This document shows, piece after piece, positions 1 to 12,656 of a stretch of 64,000 nt of DNA; the stretch's first letter is position 1; every line of letters begins with the position of its first letter. The position numbers were made by a program, and so were the translations under genes. Origin of the DNA: Maylandia zebra (taxonomy: Eukaryota; Chordata; Actinopteri; Cichliformes; Cichlidae); contig NC_135187.1 in the NCBI RefSeq assembly GCF_041146795.1, positions 1,985,501 to 2,049,500 on the forward strand, in the 5' to 3' direction. Under the pieces are notes generated by a model, which was not told the DNA's origin, searched no databases, and was given only the letters and a program-made list of their open reading frames with translations.

Positions 1-784
1 CAGATATAAACCAAGTTTAGGTGGAGTTTATTTTCATGTTGCTGACTTTTTACCGTCAGTTGCAATAACTCATACTGCGTTCTAGCCAGTTTGACGGAGT
101 TTTTATACAGCTGGGTGGGTGCTATGATGTTACTGATAGTGAACTTTATTTTATTCATAAGGTTAGTAGAGTTGCCAACGGCTCCTTAAAAATGGAATGG
201 TCCCTCATTCAGAGAAAATATTACACGTTTCGTATTGAGCTGAGAAGAGACGCAGTTTGTCCCGGACTTTAGCTAGAATGGAAAAAGACACAAAGCTGGA
301 GTTATTCTGTCGTTACGCTGCACAGCTGCCTCTTCTCTCATTCTCTCCCCCTCCCTCTCCTGTTGCTACTTCAATCATGAAACTGATCAATGATCAGCTG
401 ATCGGCTTTTCTCTCTCGTTTTTTTATCGCCCACTTTGCGCCAGAAAGAGGAAACCAGCAGATGTTGCGCTAAACAACAGCAGCACGTTTACGCTTGATC
501 AGCTGTTGTTAGAATGTATTTAATATTAATTTCTAGTATCAGCTGATGTTTGCTGGAGCCACAGCTGTAAAGCTGCTGGTCATTATGTCGGTTTGGATAT
601 GTGGTGAGAGGGAAACATGAAGATGAAACCAGGAGATGTCCTTACTGAACCATCAGAGCTGAACAGGTGATGGAGAAACAGGTTTACCTTTTAGGTGACA
701 TGAATGAGTTGAAGTTATGAACTGTTTCTGAGAGACAAATAACACCAGGATCCTTTTTTATGTAGCTGACAGCTGGTAACTATG
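1..784. other. Unassigned non-coding stretch left of gene A exons
   Basis: I see no lectin exon, RNA gene or complete transposon here. An 88-codon open frame at 257-523 has no recognisable domain and is low-complexity. Because gene A lacks its tail and membrane exons inside the window, this stretch is either an intron of gene A or the flank of a truncated copy. The sequence does not decide between these. Confidence 0.4.
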
Positions 785-1732
785 CAGGGGCGGGTCTAGC
801 AAAGTTTAGCCAGGGGGGCAGGTAGGGCATTAACAGGGAGAGGGGGGCACAAAGAAATACTTTTCTTTCTTATTCTCATTTAAAATATCTAGTTTTTATT
901 AAATAATTATCTAAATCTTACAACCAAAGTTTTTATCTGACGTAAAATGTATAGAAATCATACATATACCAACAAGACTGTGTACATCACTGTCACAACA
1001 GGGTTTGTTTTCATTCAAAGGCTTTATGGCTTTAATACCTGCTGGGTCGGTCTGTAGTAAAAATGCCCAATTTTTTTGTCCCAGTCCAGCCCTGCAGGTT
1101 AATACTGGCAGTGTCACCATGCCAGCTGACTGTATTTCATCATCAGCCAGTGTTGTTCTTTATCAATATTACTAAAGTTTACCATAAGGCAGCATAGAAA
1201 GTATTTACTTGCTTTCAGGTTTTATTCAAATATTAGTCTTTTCAGTTGTTTCTCCACTTTTTTCCTGTTTCAAAATCAAACACCAGTTTGTGAGAAGATT
1301 ATCTTCTTTTTTTAACAGGCAGATAAAGTTTTACATTGGCATTGGCTAATTTGTCAATTGTATGTTACAAATGTTCGTATTTTAATATTCAAAAATGTTT
1401 TTGTCCAAAACATATGTGCAGTATATGTCAGTAAAAATACTATGCAAATATTGCTGTCCTTGAATGCTGAGTAAACACTGACAAAGCACTGATTGTATCT
1501 CTTGTCCTTTATCAACGCAGTATCTAAAAACTTTGCACCGTAGTGGTTAAAATCTCATTCTAATAAGAGTTAAAAGTGCATTTGGTTATTAGGTTTATAG
1601 GATTATTGAATTATGGTTAACGGTTGGTAGAATGTTTTTTTAAACATTATCTGCCAATTACATCTGCCACCCTTCTCCAAATCTGTGCCCCTACCTGGCC
1701 CCCCCAACAAAAATTTTCTAGACACGCCACTG
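785..1732. mobile_element. Non-autonomous DNA transposon with 23-bp imperfect TIRs
   Basis: The left end at 785-807 (CAGGGGCGGGTCTAGC...) and the reverse complement of the right end at 1710-1732 (CAGTGGCGTGTCTAGA...) match at 19 of 23 positions. A G-rich run follows the left TIR and a C-rich run precedes the right one, as expected for paired ends. No transposase is visible in the 948 bp. The 8-bp flanks (TAACTATG and ATCGTGCG) do not match, so the target duplication has decayed or is absent, and the superfamily stays open. Confidence 0.6.
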
Positions 1733-2261
1733 ATCGTGCGTGGGAAGAAAACTTCTTTTTACAGCGAAAAAAACCCCTAAACTTCCGAGCAAGCACCGAG
1801 TAGCTACGACGTGATGGGAAACTCACAGAGAAACTCACGGCTTCTTCAACTGACCGCAGCACACCTGCACCAGGGTAAACCTCCGCCTACCCTGCTCCTG
1901 CTTTACAGGTGAAAATAGAGCAAAAGGACCGCTGAGTCTTTGACTTTATTTATTTTCTGCTGTGTTTTACTTGCATCTATTTGAAAGACTGAGTGTAAAC
2001 ACAAAAAATATTTTATTTTATGTGCTGGAATGTGCAGAAAATAGGTTTAAATGTTAAACTAATTTATTCAAGTCAGAGAATGTTGCATATAATTAAATGT
2101 TTTGCTTGATGCATAAAGTTAAAAGATTAAAACTAATAAAACAAGTTAAAAAAAAGAGACTTTTCCATTTGATTACATTTTGTATGATGGATTATGTAGA
2201 AAAAGTAGAATTGGGCTGAAAGATCTATCACTTTATCACCTCTTCAGGTTGTAAATCGTGC
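1733..2261. other. AT-rich spacer, nothing recognised
   Basis: This is AT-rich sequence between two transposon remnants. No exon, RNA gene or repeat boundary could be supported. Confidence 0.4.
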
Positions 2262-2408
2262 TTTTAAAAAGTAACTAAGTAACTAAGTAACTAAGTAATT
2301 AATTACTTTTGAAAATAAGTAATCAGTAAAGTAACGGGATTACTTTTTTGGGGAAGTAATCAGTAATTAGTTACTGATTACTTTTTTCAAGTAACTTGAC
2401 CAACACTG
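2262..2408. mobile_element. hAT-like transposon end fragment
   Basis: The stretch ends in AGTAACTTGACCAACACTG; read on the minus strand this is a CAGTGTTGGTCAAGTTACTT terminus of the kind found on fish hAT-type elements. It contains tandem GTAACTAA units near 2270-2297 and several AGTAATCAGTAA units. It abuts exactly the point where homology with the gene B copy begins (2409 versus 15328), and the B copy lacks it. The other end was not found. Confidence 0.5.
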
Positions 2409-2554
2409 CTCGTCACGTATCACTTTGAAGATCACAGCTGGCTCCAGTTTTATGTAACCTAATGTATTTAATACTAAATCATATGTCAGGCTTGATGTGC
2501 TCTCATATGTAGTCGCTTCGATCTCTGTCTCTGCCTGGAAGTAGAGAAACATTA

Positions 2555-3293
<739 letters not shown>

Positions 3294-3309
3294 AAGACTT
3301 TTGCAGCTG

Positions 3310-3575
3310 ATCAAACACACACATCCACACATGTGCAATAAGACTAAGTGCAATACTCTTCTCTGACAAAGTTGTATTTTTACTCAGTTGTATAAAGCAT
3401 TTGCATTATATTTTTATCCTATTGTATATTTTATTCTATTTTACTCTATTCTTTACAGTTGGGTACAGTACATTATTCGTATTATATTCTAAGTTTTGCT
3501 ATATAACTTTTGCACTGTCCGCTTCCTGCTGTGAGAAAACAAAAAAAAGGTTATCTTATCTTATCTTATATCAAC
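3310..3575 (+). mobile_element. LINE 3' end with (TTATC)n tail
   Basis: The sequence ends in ACTTTTGCACTGTCCGCTTCC, a short A-run and then GGTTATCTTATCTTATCTTA, a LINE-type 3' tail of short tandem repeats. A related 3' end lies on the minus strand at 48568-48720 (AAGATAAGATAAGATAACC...). No coding part is attached. It is duplicated at 16232-16497 in unit B. Confidence 0.55.
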
Positions 3576-3805
3576 AAAGCAGACAGGCAGCAGCATCTGC
3601 TGCAGACTGATACAGGTGCAGTCACACTATGTTAGACAGTGGCCTGGTCTGTCATTATGTCAACTAGTTAGTTCACTTGGTGTATTAAACAGCTAGCTAA
3701 CAAGTTCATGTTAGTTCCATTCATCTAAAGTGAGAATAAAAAAGTCCATCTGGGAAAGTGCAATGATTTTAAATTAATTTCCTGTTTTGTTGCATTTCTA
3801 ACCAG

Positions 3806-6800
3806 ATATTTTAGTGAGTTTGGAAAAAGAGCAGCTGCAGAAAGAAGTGAAGCTGAAGGACAAGATGGAAGGTAAGAAACTATTAAGAAGTATTAAAGTT
3901 GGAGATGACTGTATTTGAGAGTGGGTTAATTTTATGTTTTAAATCAGATTCTTGTGTAAAGATAATCTGATAAAAAGAAACAAAACAAGTTGCAGCTGCT
4001 GACCTCCCAAACTAACATAAACAGGAGAAAACTGTTCAAAGTCAAAGGCAGCTCAGCCCTACAAACTATCAGGTTATGTTGTCCACGGTGTGGTGGAAGC
4101 TTCAGGACCCAAATGCAGAACATGGTGGGCAAATGTTAAACATAAAGTGTGTTTATTCCAGGAAAGTACAGATGGTCCGGAAAAGAGAAACAAAAATCCA
4201 TGAGGTACAAGAAAAACAGACAAAAAGAGTAGGAACAGCACAGCTAGTGAGACGACTGGACAAAGGGCGAGGGAAACAATGGGAATGAATACTAGTGATA
4301 GGAATTCTGTCTCTTTTTAGAGAACTGGCTCTTTCGGCTCCCAACCCTCTCTTTAGGTTGTTTTGTTGGTTTAATTAATTAATTATTAACAACAATGTAA
4401 AATTATGCACAAAATGAATTACTAATATAAAAAATATGTTTTATTTATGTATGTTTATTATAGGCAGCTCAGTCTATAATTATAAAATACAAAAACCAAC
4501 TATTTACAATTCCAGTTTTATTAACGATTTAAGTTTTCAGCTTTTACCTTTTAAACTAATTGAAAGTGAAACGACAACAAAAACCCCACAACACAACAAA
4601 ATATAAATTAACATGCAAAACAAAAAGAAGATGCACGTTCTCTGTCATATAGGCCCGGGATGATTTTTTGGGAGAGTGTTTTCCTGCTTGGAATTGCATA
4701 CATAGGATTCAGTGCATGAGTAAACTTTCTGAAAGTGCAATCATTTTTGCCAGCTCTTTATCAATTGAGTTCTGTCTTGCTGGGGTCACAGACTTCTGCA
4801 AAAACTGTTTAACAGAGCTCTGCGTTGGTTTAGGCGGTGGACAGTTCTCAGGTGCCTGTGCAGGTTGTTTGTGGAGCCGGCTCTATATGATATCCTTTTC
4901 TTGCAGACTCTACACTCTGCCTTTTGTTGCGAAATCAGTTTCACCCGGTTCTTTTTATTCCTCGGGCATCCAGAGACGGCACCAGAACTCAGTAGTCATT
5001 TCACAAAACCTTTATTCATCTTTATTCATCTTCATTTAAGCATGCATCTTCTAGAAGGGAAGACGTGCAAGGCCGGTGTCCCTCTGCAGATCTTCACTCC
5101 TTTGTCTGTTACAGCCAGCTTTATAGAAGTGACCCCATCATAAAACCCCCACGGTGTGCTGCAAACTCTGTGTCTGTGTGTATGCACGAGCACGTGAGTG
5201 CCTGTGTGTGCGCATACCCGTGTGTACATGAGTGAGTGTGCATGTAGGTGTGGGTGTGTCGTAACAGTCAAAGCACTTTGTGTCTGTGTGTCTGTATACG
5301 TGACGTCCTGGGGGTCATAAAAGTAATCTCACCCAAGCTACACCAAATTCCTCTACACAACATAGAAAACACAGTTAACATATTACAAACACTGAGACTC
5401 CCACTCTGCATCCACTGGGCCAGTGGCCTCTTGTTGTCTTACATTGACAGATAAGGTGGAGAGTCTCCTGCAAACCTACTTCTAAGTTTAGAACAATTAT
5501 GAGTTTTATTAAAGGTACAAACATCAGCATCAGCAACCCCCAACTGTAGCTTCCTGACTCCTTCTATGGCAGGCAGACCCCAGTGTCCATAAATTCCTTT
5601 CCTTCTAAACAATTACACTCTCAGCCTACAGCTAAGCCAAACTGAAACACAGACCAATCCTTCCTTATTCCTCTGATCTAAACAAATTTAACACATCATA
5701 TTATAATAATTATTTTCTTGCACTCACACTTTGTACTGTCAATGAAATATAAATGGTTCCAGATTGTGCTTCTTTTCTTGATGTCACTCATTTTCATTAC
5801 TACACCTTTCTATTGTGGTGATGTTGTCTATTGTTGTTGTCCCTGGCTCTCTCTCTCTCTCTCTCCCTCCTGCTCTGTTCCTGTGCTGCTGCGAGTGTAA
5901 CTACCGCCCCTCCCTCCTCTGCTCAGCGCAAACACAAGGCTCGCGTGTGGAGTGAAGCAAAAAAGAGATGAAACAGGAGGGGAACACAGCTGAACCTAAT
6001 CACAGAAAAACAGACAAAGAAAGTAAACTAAATACCAAACACAGCAGACAGGTTAAACAAAGGTTAAACAGGAAGTAATCAAACAAAGGAAACATCACTG
6101 ACTGTAGGGCCAAACATCGCTAATCGAAGATCAAGAAGATGAGTGACAGGTGCTCTGACCTGTGCAAAGTGTCCATTAATCTTTTGCTTGAAATTAAAAA
6201 TTTAACCTTTATTGTTCTAATTTCAACAACATCGATCCAACATTTGCCTCAAGCTCAAGTTTCCATATTCCAATTTCTGAAGATGACACCAAAAGGATCT
6301 CACACGACCTGATTCACACTGATACACGGTCAAAACACTGTTTGCCTCTGTCCCATCTCATCACACCTGAGCACCACTGAACCTGGATTAAAAGGTTATG
6401 GCGACAGTGGCAAGTAGGGTTACTACTCCCTCTTGTGCTGAGAAATTGCAATAGCACCAAAAACATAAAATGGCTCCAACACTGACAGAAACTTTACACA
6501 AAAGGGCAGAACACTGAAAATATAACATGCAAAAGTAGCATATGAATATAAACCCAAAGAGTTAAAGTTACATAAAAATAATAGAAAGGCCAAAAAAAAT
6601 CTAAATCACATATAACAGACCCAGGACCATAACACAACCTGCTTCAAACTCATCAGGAAACACAGAGTGAGAGCTGCACAGGTGTGGCAGGTTGGAACAA
6701 GGAAAAGCTGAATGAGTCGTCTGCAGACGGCGGCCATCTTGGCTCTTTATGTAATCATTAGGCTGCATGTTGGTGCACCAATCACAGCAGAGTACCTGCA

Positions 6801-9800
6801 CATGCCCGTTATCATCCTCTCATTCAGTCACAGCTGAGGCGCAGCATGCAGAGCTTTGCATGAAGGACAGAAAAACACAGCAGTTACACAAAATGACACA
6901 AATATGATGACAGTCATAACAACAGGTCAAAGTTCAGTCTGTTACTGTATCATAGACACTGATGCTGTGTGTGCTATATGAGATGCTGCAGGCAGTCAGT
7001 GTGAGTCTTCAGCAGTCTGAGCTACAAAGATGGGATCTTGGCTGCAAATGAATGTATGACTGATACTGAATCCCAGCAGCCAACAAACATGCAGCTTCAC
7101 AACCAGAACGTGTCCTTCTGCCACAGCAAATACAGGAAGTACCTGATCACATGGAAACACCTTTGATATGAGGAAGTGTTGAAGCCTCAGAGCAGCTTTG
7201 ACTGAATGTAAAAAGACATATTTTCAGTGAGAACAGGCACATGTCACATGAGTCAGCATCTATTCTTTCAAAGCATATAGATAACATCTCTGACTACAGG
7301 TGTAGAAATGCTGTTTGACTCTTCACCTTCTTCCTCCACACTGAAGCACAATTATTCTGAATCTTGTCAGTGGTTTTTGTTCACAGTTGATACGTATTTA
7401 GCTCATCAGATTTCCTGTAGTTCTAACACCTCCACCCACAGGACATGTTAAAGAGCAATGGCTGCAAGTTTCTGACTCTTATTGATATATTTGACAAAGC
7501 AGAGGAAGAAGATTATTTCTGTTCAACGTTTCACTCATTTTATTTTATTTTATTTTATTTTGGTTTCACTGAAATATTTCAGATGCTTTGAACAAGAGTG
7601 AATTCAACAAACTTCACTTCAAACACAATAAACTGAACCACAGTTACAACGAGCTACAGACTGAACATCAAGGTAAGAAAGTATTTAAAATTAACAAGAA
7701 AATACTAATGTCAGATAAAATTTATATTTACATTTTTTAACATGTTTTTTTCTACAGAGACAAAACGACTCAACAGTCAGTTACAGGAAGAAGTGAAGAA
7801 GCTGAAGGAGAAGATAGAAGGTAATAAAGTTTGAATAACTGATAGAAAACATCAGTGTTACACAGTGATAACCTGATTGTGTCTTTGTTTTGAATCCTAA
7901 ATGTTTGATGCTGTGTAACAGTTTCTCTGTATAAATGTAAGTTTCAGTTCATTATGAATAAGAGAGAAAACCTGAGTTTAAATGAAGCATTTACAGGGAA
8001 AATGACAGGAACCAAAGATTAATGTGATACAACAGGACACAAAGTCTGACTTTAAAACATGTGTTTGACTTTAAGAGAAGTGTCCTGAAGGATGGATGAG
8101 ATTTGGAAGCAAGTTTTACTTTAAATCCACTGAGAAGAAAACTTGGTCTGAGAGCAGGAGAGCCTGTCAGGATAAAGGAGCTGATCTGGTGATGATAAAC
8201 AGCAAAGAGGAACAGGTGGGTGTGTTTGTTCATGTCTGTGTGATCTTTGATGGAGCTGACAGTCATCTGTTACTTGTGTCTTTGACCTGCTGTCAGTCTG
8301 TGACCTGCTTCCTGTCTCCACTCTGATGGATTTCTTGGATTCTCCTTTTTTGTTGCAGACACATTCAAACGTAAAGTTTTTACACATTTGACAAACATTT
8401 AATTTACACAGAAATGTTATAAAATGAGAGAAATCCTCATAATCCAGATTATTTTTCTGATTCAATCCAACTGAATCAAATGATTTGTTAACACTGATTC
8501 CACTGCAACACTGACTGAGCTACAGGAGGAGCTGATATTCATTGATTCTTTGGCTCTTTCTGATTTCTGCACAATGGAAGAAACGTTTCATCACAGTTAT
8601 TCTTCCTTCAGACATGTTCACAAGATGATGTCACTACAACAGAAGTGCTGAATTATGACTGGAGACAATATTTGTGTCTCTTCTCAAACAGGAATTTGTC
8701 AGTAAATTTGGAGGACACTCTTGGATTGGTCTGGAAGCCAAACAGACATCAGGAGGATATGAATGGGAATGGGTGGACGGATCAGCGCTGACAGAAACGT
8801 GAGACATTAGTTTGTTTCTATTCCAGAGTCATTATTTAGAAGTGAAACACTGATGTTTTGGAAGATAGATCAGCAATACATGAGCTGAGCTATTTTCCAA
8901 CAGCCCCACAAACTGAATGTAAAGAAAAGCAGAAATCCTCCTTTGAATGAACAGCTGTGCTTGAACTCTCTTCATCTGCAGTCTGTGATGACGTTCAGTT
9001 ACAACAAGTCAGTTTGAAGGAATCAGGATTGAAACATGTTCAAAGCAGCGACCGACACATTTCACTTTGTTCAATTTGTCTTCATGTTTTTGTGCTGTAA
9101 TCAGAATCAGAATCAGAATCAGAATGGGTTTATTGCCAGATGTTGAGGTTTACAACATTAGGAATTTGCTGCGGTGCTTCAGTGCAAGCAATAAGAATTA
9201 AAGTGCTATGTAGAAAGAAAGATATGTGCATGAGATATATACATGAGAATAAGAATTAAGAGTGCTACGTAGAAGGATATATACATGAGTGCAGGTGGTG
9301 ATCAGTGCCAGACATGAAATGATGCAGTGACAGTGTTCATGTGTCCAACAGCAGAGGGGAAGAAACTGTTCTTGTGGCGAGAGGTTCTGGTGCGAATGGA
9401 CCGGAGCCTCCTGCCTGAGGGGAGCAGGTCAAACAGACTGTGTCCAGGGTGAGAAGGGTCAGCTGAGATCCGAGCTGCACGCCCCAGTGTCCTGGAGGTG
9501 TACAGGTCCTGCAGAGATGGGAGTCTGCAGCCAATCACCTTCTCAGCAGAGCGCACAACACGCTGCAGTCTCTGTTTGTCCCTGATAGTGGCTCCAGCGT
9601 ACCACACGGTGATGGAGGAGGTGAGGATGGACTCGATGATTGCAGTGTAGAACTGCATCATCGTCCGTGTTGGCAGGTTGAATTTCTTCAGCTGCCTCAG
9701 GAAGTACATCCTCTGCTGGGCTTTCTTAATGACGGAGGTGATGGTGGGCTCCCACTTCAGGTCCTGGGTGATGGTGGTACCCAGGAAGCGGAATGAGTCC

Positions 9801-11764
9801 ACAGAGGTGATGGGGGTGTCAGTTAGGATGATGGGGGGGAGTGGGGCTGTGTGCTTCCTGAAGTCCACAATAATCTCCACTGTCTTCTGGGCATTCAGCA
9901 CCAGGTTGTTGTGGCTGCACCAGGACACCAGACGTTCAACCTCCCTCCTGTAGGCAGACTCGTCCCCGTCCGAGATGAGTCCAATGACGGTGGTGTCATC
10001 TGCAAACTTGATTAGCTTGACAGACTGGTGGGTGGAGGTGCAGCAGTTGGTGTACAGGGAGAAGAGCAGAGGAGAAAGAACACAGCCCTGAGGGGAGCCG
10101 GTGCTGATGGTCCGGGAGTCCGAGACATTCTTTCCCAGCCTCACATGCTGCTTCCTGTCCGTCAGGAAGTCAGTAATCCACCGGCAGATGGGATCAGGCA
10201 CATTCATCTGGGAAAGCTTGCCTCGGAGATGGTCTGGAAGGATGGTGTTGAAGGCAGAGCTGAAGTCCACAAACAGGATCCTGGCGTAGGTTCCTGGGGA
10301 GTCCAGATGCTGCAGGATGAAGTGTAGGGCCATGTTGATGGCGTCATCTACAGACCTGTTGGCTCTATATGCAAACTGCAGGGGGTCCAGGAGGGGGGCC
10401 GTGAGGGTCTTGAGATGGGAGAGAACTAGGCACTCAAAAGACTTCATGACCACAGATGTCAGAGCCACGGGTCTGTAGTCATTTAGTCCAGTGATCCTAG
10501 GTTTCTTGGGGACAGGGATTATGGTGGAGGACTTGAAGCAGGCAGGCACATGACATGCCTGCAGTGAGGAGTTGAAGATGCCAGAAAACACTGGGGCCAG
10601 CTCGTTTGCACAGTGTCTGAGGGTGGCAGGAGACACACCGTCTGGGCCGGGAGCTTTCCGAGCATTCAGACTCTTAAACTGCTTCCTCACATCTGCTTCA
10701 TGAATATGAAGAGTTGTGGTGGGAGGAGGTGGTGTGAAATCCTCTTTTGTGTGGGGTGAGGAGGGGGGTGTTGTAGGTGAACAGTTTGAAGGTGGTGATG
10801 GCTCTATGGAGGGGGGAGAGGTGGGGGAATGAGTGTCCAAAGTGCCTCTATTGTTGGGGCCGTTGGAGGTGTGAAGGCTGCCTGATGGCTCGTCAAAACG
10901 GCAGTAGAAGTCGTTGAGGGTGTTGGCTAAGAGCAAGTCATCAGTGGAGTGGGGGGTTTTAGGCTTGTAGTTTGTAATATTCCTAAAACCTTTCCACACA
11001 GAGGCCGAGTCATTCTCTGAGATCTGCTGCTGCATCTTCTCAGAGTGCTGATGTTTGGCAATGTCCACTTCCTTAGTGAACCTGTACTTGGCCTCTCTGT
11101 AGCAGTCCCTGTCTCCGCTTCTGAACGCCTTACTCTTTTCCAGCCACAGCTTTTTGAGTTTAGGAGTAAACCAGGGTTTGTCATTGTTATAACTCACCCT
11201 GGTGTGTGATGGCACAATGTTTCTTTTCTCACAGAACAAAAAGTGTTTCAGAGAATTCCTGTCTCTTCTTCTTTGGTGTTTGTAAAACTTCAGAACATAT
11301 GAAGGAAGAAGCTTCAGTAAATATGACCTGATAGACACACATTTCAAAGTGATGTCTGTAAACAGCTGACAAAACAGTTTCAAACAGCAGAAAGTCAGCT
11401 CTGACTTCTTTTTATTCTCCATTTTTACAGCAGGAAGATTTCATATTCATCAAAGCTTGAAAGCTGTTTTAGTGTGCATGATGATTCTCAGAGAAAAGTC
11501 TAAAGGAGGGAAAGTGGGCGAGAAACCTGGGAAAGAAATACAGCAAATATTGGAAATATTCCAAAAGAGACGCATATTTATATGAATGTGACAATAGTTA
11601 TGAGTTTAGTCCAGTTTCATATCAGATTTGATCTCTCTGACAGGTTCTGGGCAGAAGGATGGTCAGATCCTTATTCTGGATACCGTGGAGTCTGCTGTGA
11701 CCGTGATGGGAAATGGATATATTCATCTTATTCTCATTCAACGACCTTCATCTGTGAGAAATGA
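3806..11764 (+). CDS. Gene A: CD209-like C-type lectin receptor, 3' part (six exons)
   Basis: Exons with AG/GT borders and matching phases: 3806-3871, 7583-7672, 7758-7820 (coiled-coil stem), 8076-8215, 8692-8798, 11644-11764 (C-type lectin domain, ending FICEK then TGA). They pair one to one with exons 3-8 of gene B. Tail and membrane exons are not in the window, so the gene starts to the left or is 5'-truncated. The frame is open throughout, so I do not call it a pseudogene. Oddities: the second Cys of the domain's N-terminal pair is replaced (FGSKFYF instead of FGSSCYF), leaving the Cys of KCPEGW unpaired, and the last intron carries a 2.1 kb antisense LINE. As in B and C, EPN/QPD and WND motifs are missing, so Ca2+-dependent sugar binding is doubtful. 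Likely role by family: type II surface pattern-recognition receptor of leukocytes. Confidence 0.85.
4070..6130. mobile_element. Old transposon-derived intron sequence of gene A
   Basis: The intron between the first two visible exons contains repeat-like pieces: a GGACCCAAATGCAGAAC...TTTATTCC segment (4086-4170) related to segments at 37400-37450 and 44290-44350, and a hAT-like segment (about 4293-4890) starting AGTGATAGGAATTCTG with AACTGGCTCTTTCGGCTC and later GAGCCGGCTC. Boundaries are not sharp. The stretch is duplicated almost unchanged at 16993-19055, so short open frames here are repeat-derived and not genes. Confidence 0.4.
6131..7582. other. Intron of gene A, conserved with genes B and C
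   Basis: No exon is visible. From about 7045 onward the intron is also shared with gene C (51331 onward), which shows that this 3' block was duplicated more than once. A (TTTTA)n run just before the next exon lies at 7537-7560. Confidence 0.5.
9102..11218 (-). mobile_element. Rex1-like (CR1-group) LINE, 5'-truncated, antisense in gene A intron
   Basis: A 2117-bp insertion absent from the same intron of genes B and C; the uninterrupted site reads GCTGTAATGTTTC at 22017-22029. A 3-bp AAT is repeated on both sides (9099-9101 and 11216-11218). The 3' tail of CAGAAT/ATTCTG units sits at the left edge. The minus strand has one open frame through a reverse transcriptase domain with LFVDFSSAFNTI (motif A), STGSPQGCVLSPLLF (motif B) and KFADDTTVIGLI (motif C), then the LINE C-terminal region. 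The endonuclease is missing, so it is 5'-truncated and not autonomous. The open frame continues upstream into host intron (to 11422), but those about 69 codons are host sequence also found in B and C. Rex1 naming is from memory of the family. Confidence 0.88.
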
Positions 11765-11992
11765 GTTTGGTGCTTTGATGTAAATGTTTGAATAATCCAA
11801 CCAAAGACACCTCACTATGAAATGTCCTGCATGAGCCTCAGACTCAGCTTACAGTCTTTACTTGTTCATTCTGCATCATATATTGATTACATATATTGTC
11901 CCTCTGTGCTCTGTGCTGTACAGTAAGGTTGGAAGTCATCCACACAAAACCTTGAAGTACTTCATTACTCTGTAGTTCCAGCAAATTGTTCT

Positions 11993-11998
11993 AATAAA
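11993..11998 (+). promoter_or_regulatory. Poly(A) signal of gene A
   Basis: AATAAA lies 229 bp after the stop codon. The same site occurs at 22800 in gene B and 58189 in gene C within near-identical 3' UTRs. Confidence 0.75.
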
Positions 11999-12120
11999 AG
12001 TCAAAGTGCAGCTTGTCTTTACTTTGCTTTACTTGGTTTATTCATCAGTCTGTTGGTCCTAAAACTTCAGTAAATGTCTTCTTCAGTTTCTCTCAAACAG
12101 CTGAAAGTTGCTGCTTCTTA

Positions 12121-12656
12121 CTTTTAGCTACAAATCAGGAACCAAGAGACTGAAACCAGCACAAATTCAGTTTGTCAAACTTACAACGTGTGAATAAGTG
12201 AAGATGAATCCGTTTAAAACAACTTTCCTTCTTCTTCTTCACTTACATCAAAACACAACTTTACCTTCCTGCTTAGTTTGCAGCGAGCTGCCTGCACAGC
12301 GTTAACACACTGAAGGTCAAAGTTCATTTCAGCATGACAGAAAGGAAAAGTCCAGAAACAACAACCCTCACAGTGGACACGGTTAAAGTCTGTTGATGAC
12401 TCTGAACATGACTCGGGTCTTTTTGTAACGTGGGCCTTAGTCGTCTTCATGAATCAGACAGTTTCAGAGCCAGTTTCCATGTGACACACTTCCTGCTTTG
12501 GACCCTTTACCTGCAGCCTGTATGTGTCCACATGTGATTGGTGCAAAGCTTTTAACTAATGACCACAGACCCTGGTTGTGTTTCGCTTCAGATGATTTTC
12601 AGCATTTCATTGAATTCTAACTGCATCAAAGACATTTCAGCGTTTCAATTCATCAA
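12121..12656. other. Intergenic spacer between genes A and B
   Basis: This is unique sequence after the A/B homology ends. No exon or transposon is recognised; an antisense 78-codon frame at 12214-12450 has no domain. Confidence 0.4.

Noticed and set aside
4668..5039. 123-codon frame identical in both duplication units (also 17591-17962)
   Set aside because: Identity reflects the recent segmental duplication and not selection; composition is repeat-like and there is no domain.
3806..11764. Calling gene A a pseudogene because of the LINE and the lost Cys
   Set aside because: All six visible exons are open with correct splice borders; the LINE is intronic. The upstream exons are out of view, so the question stays open.
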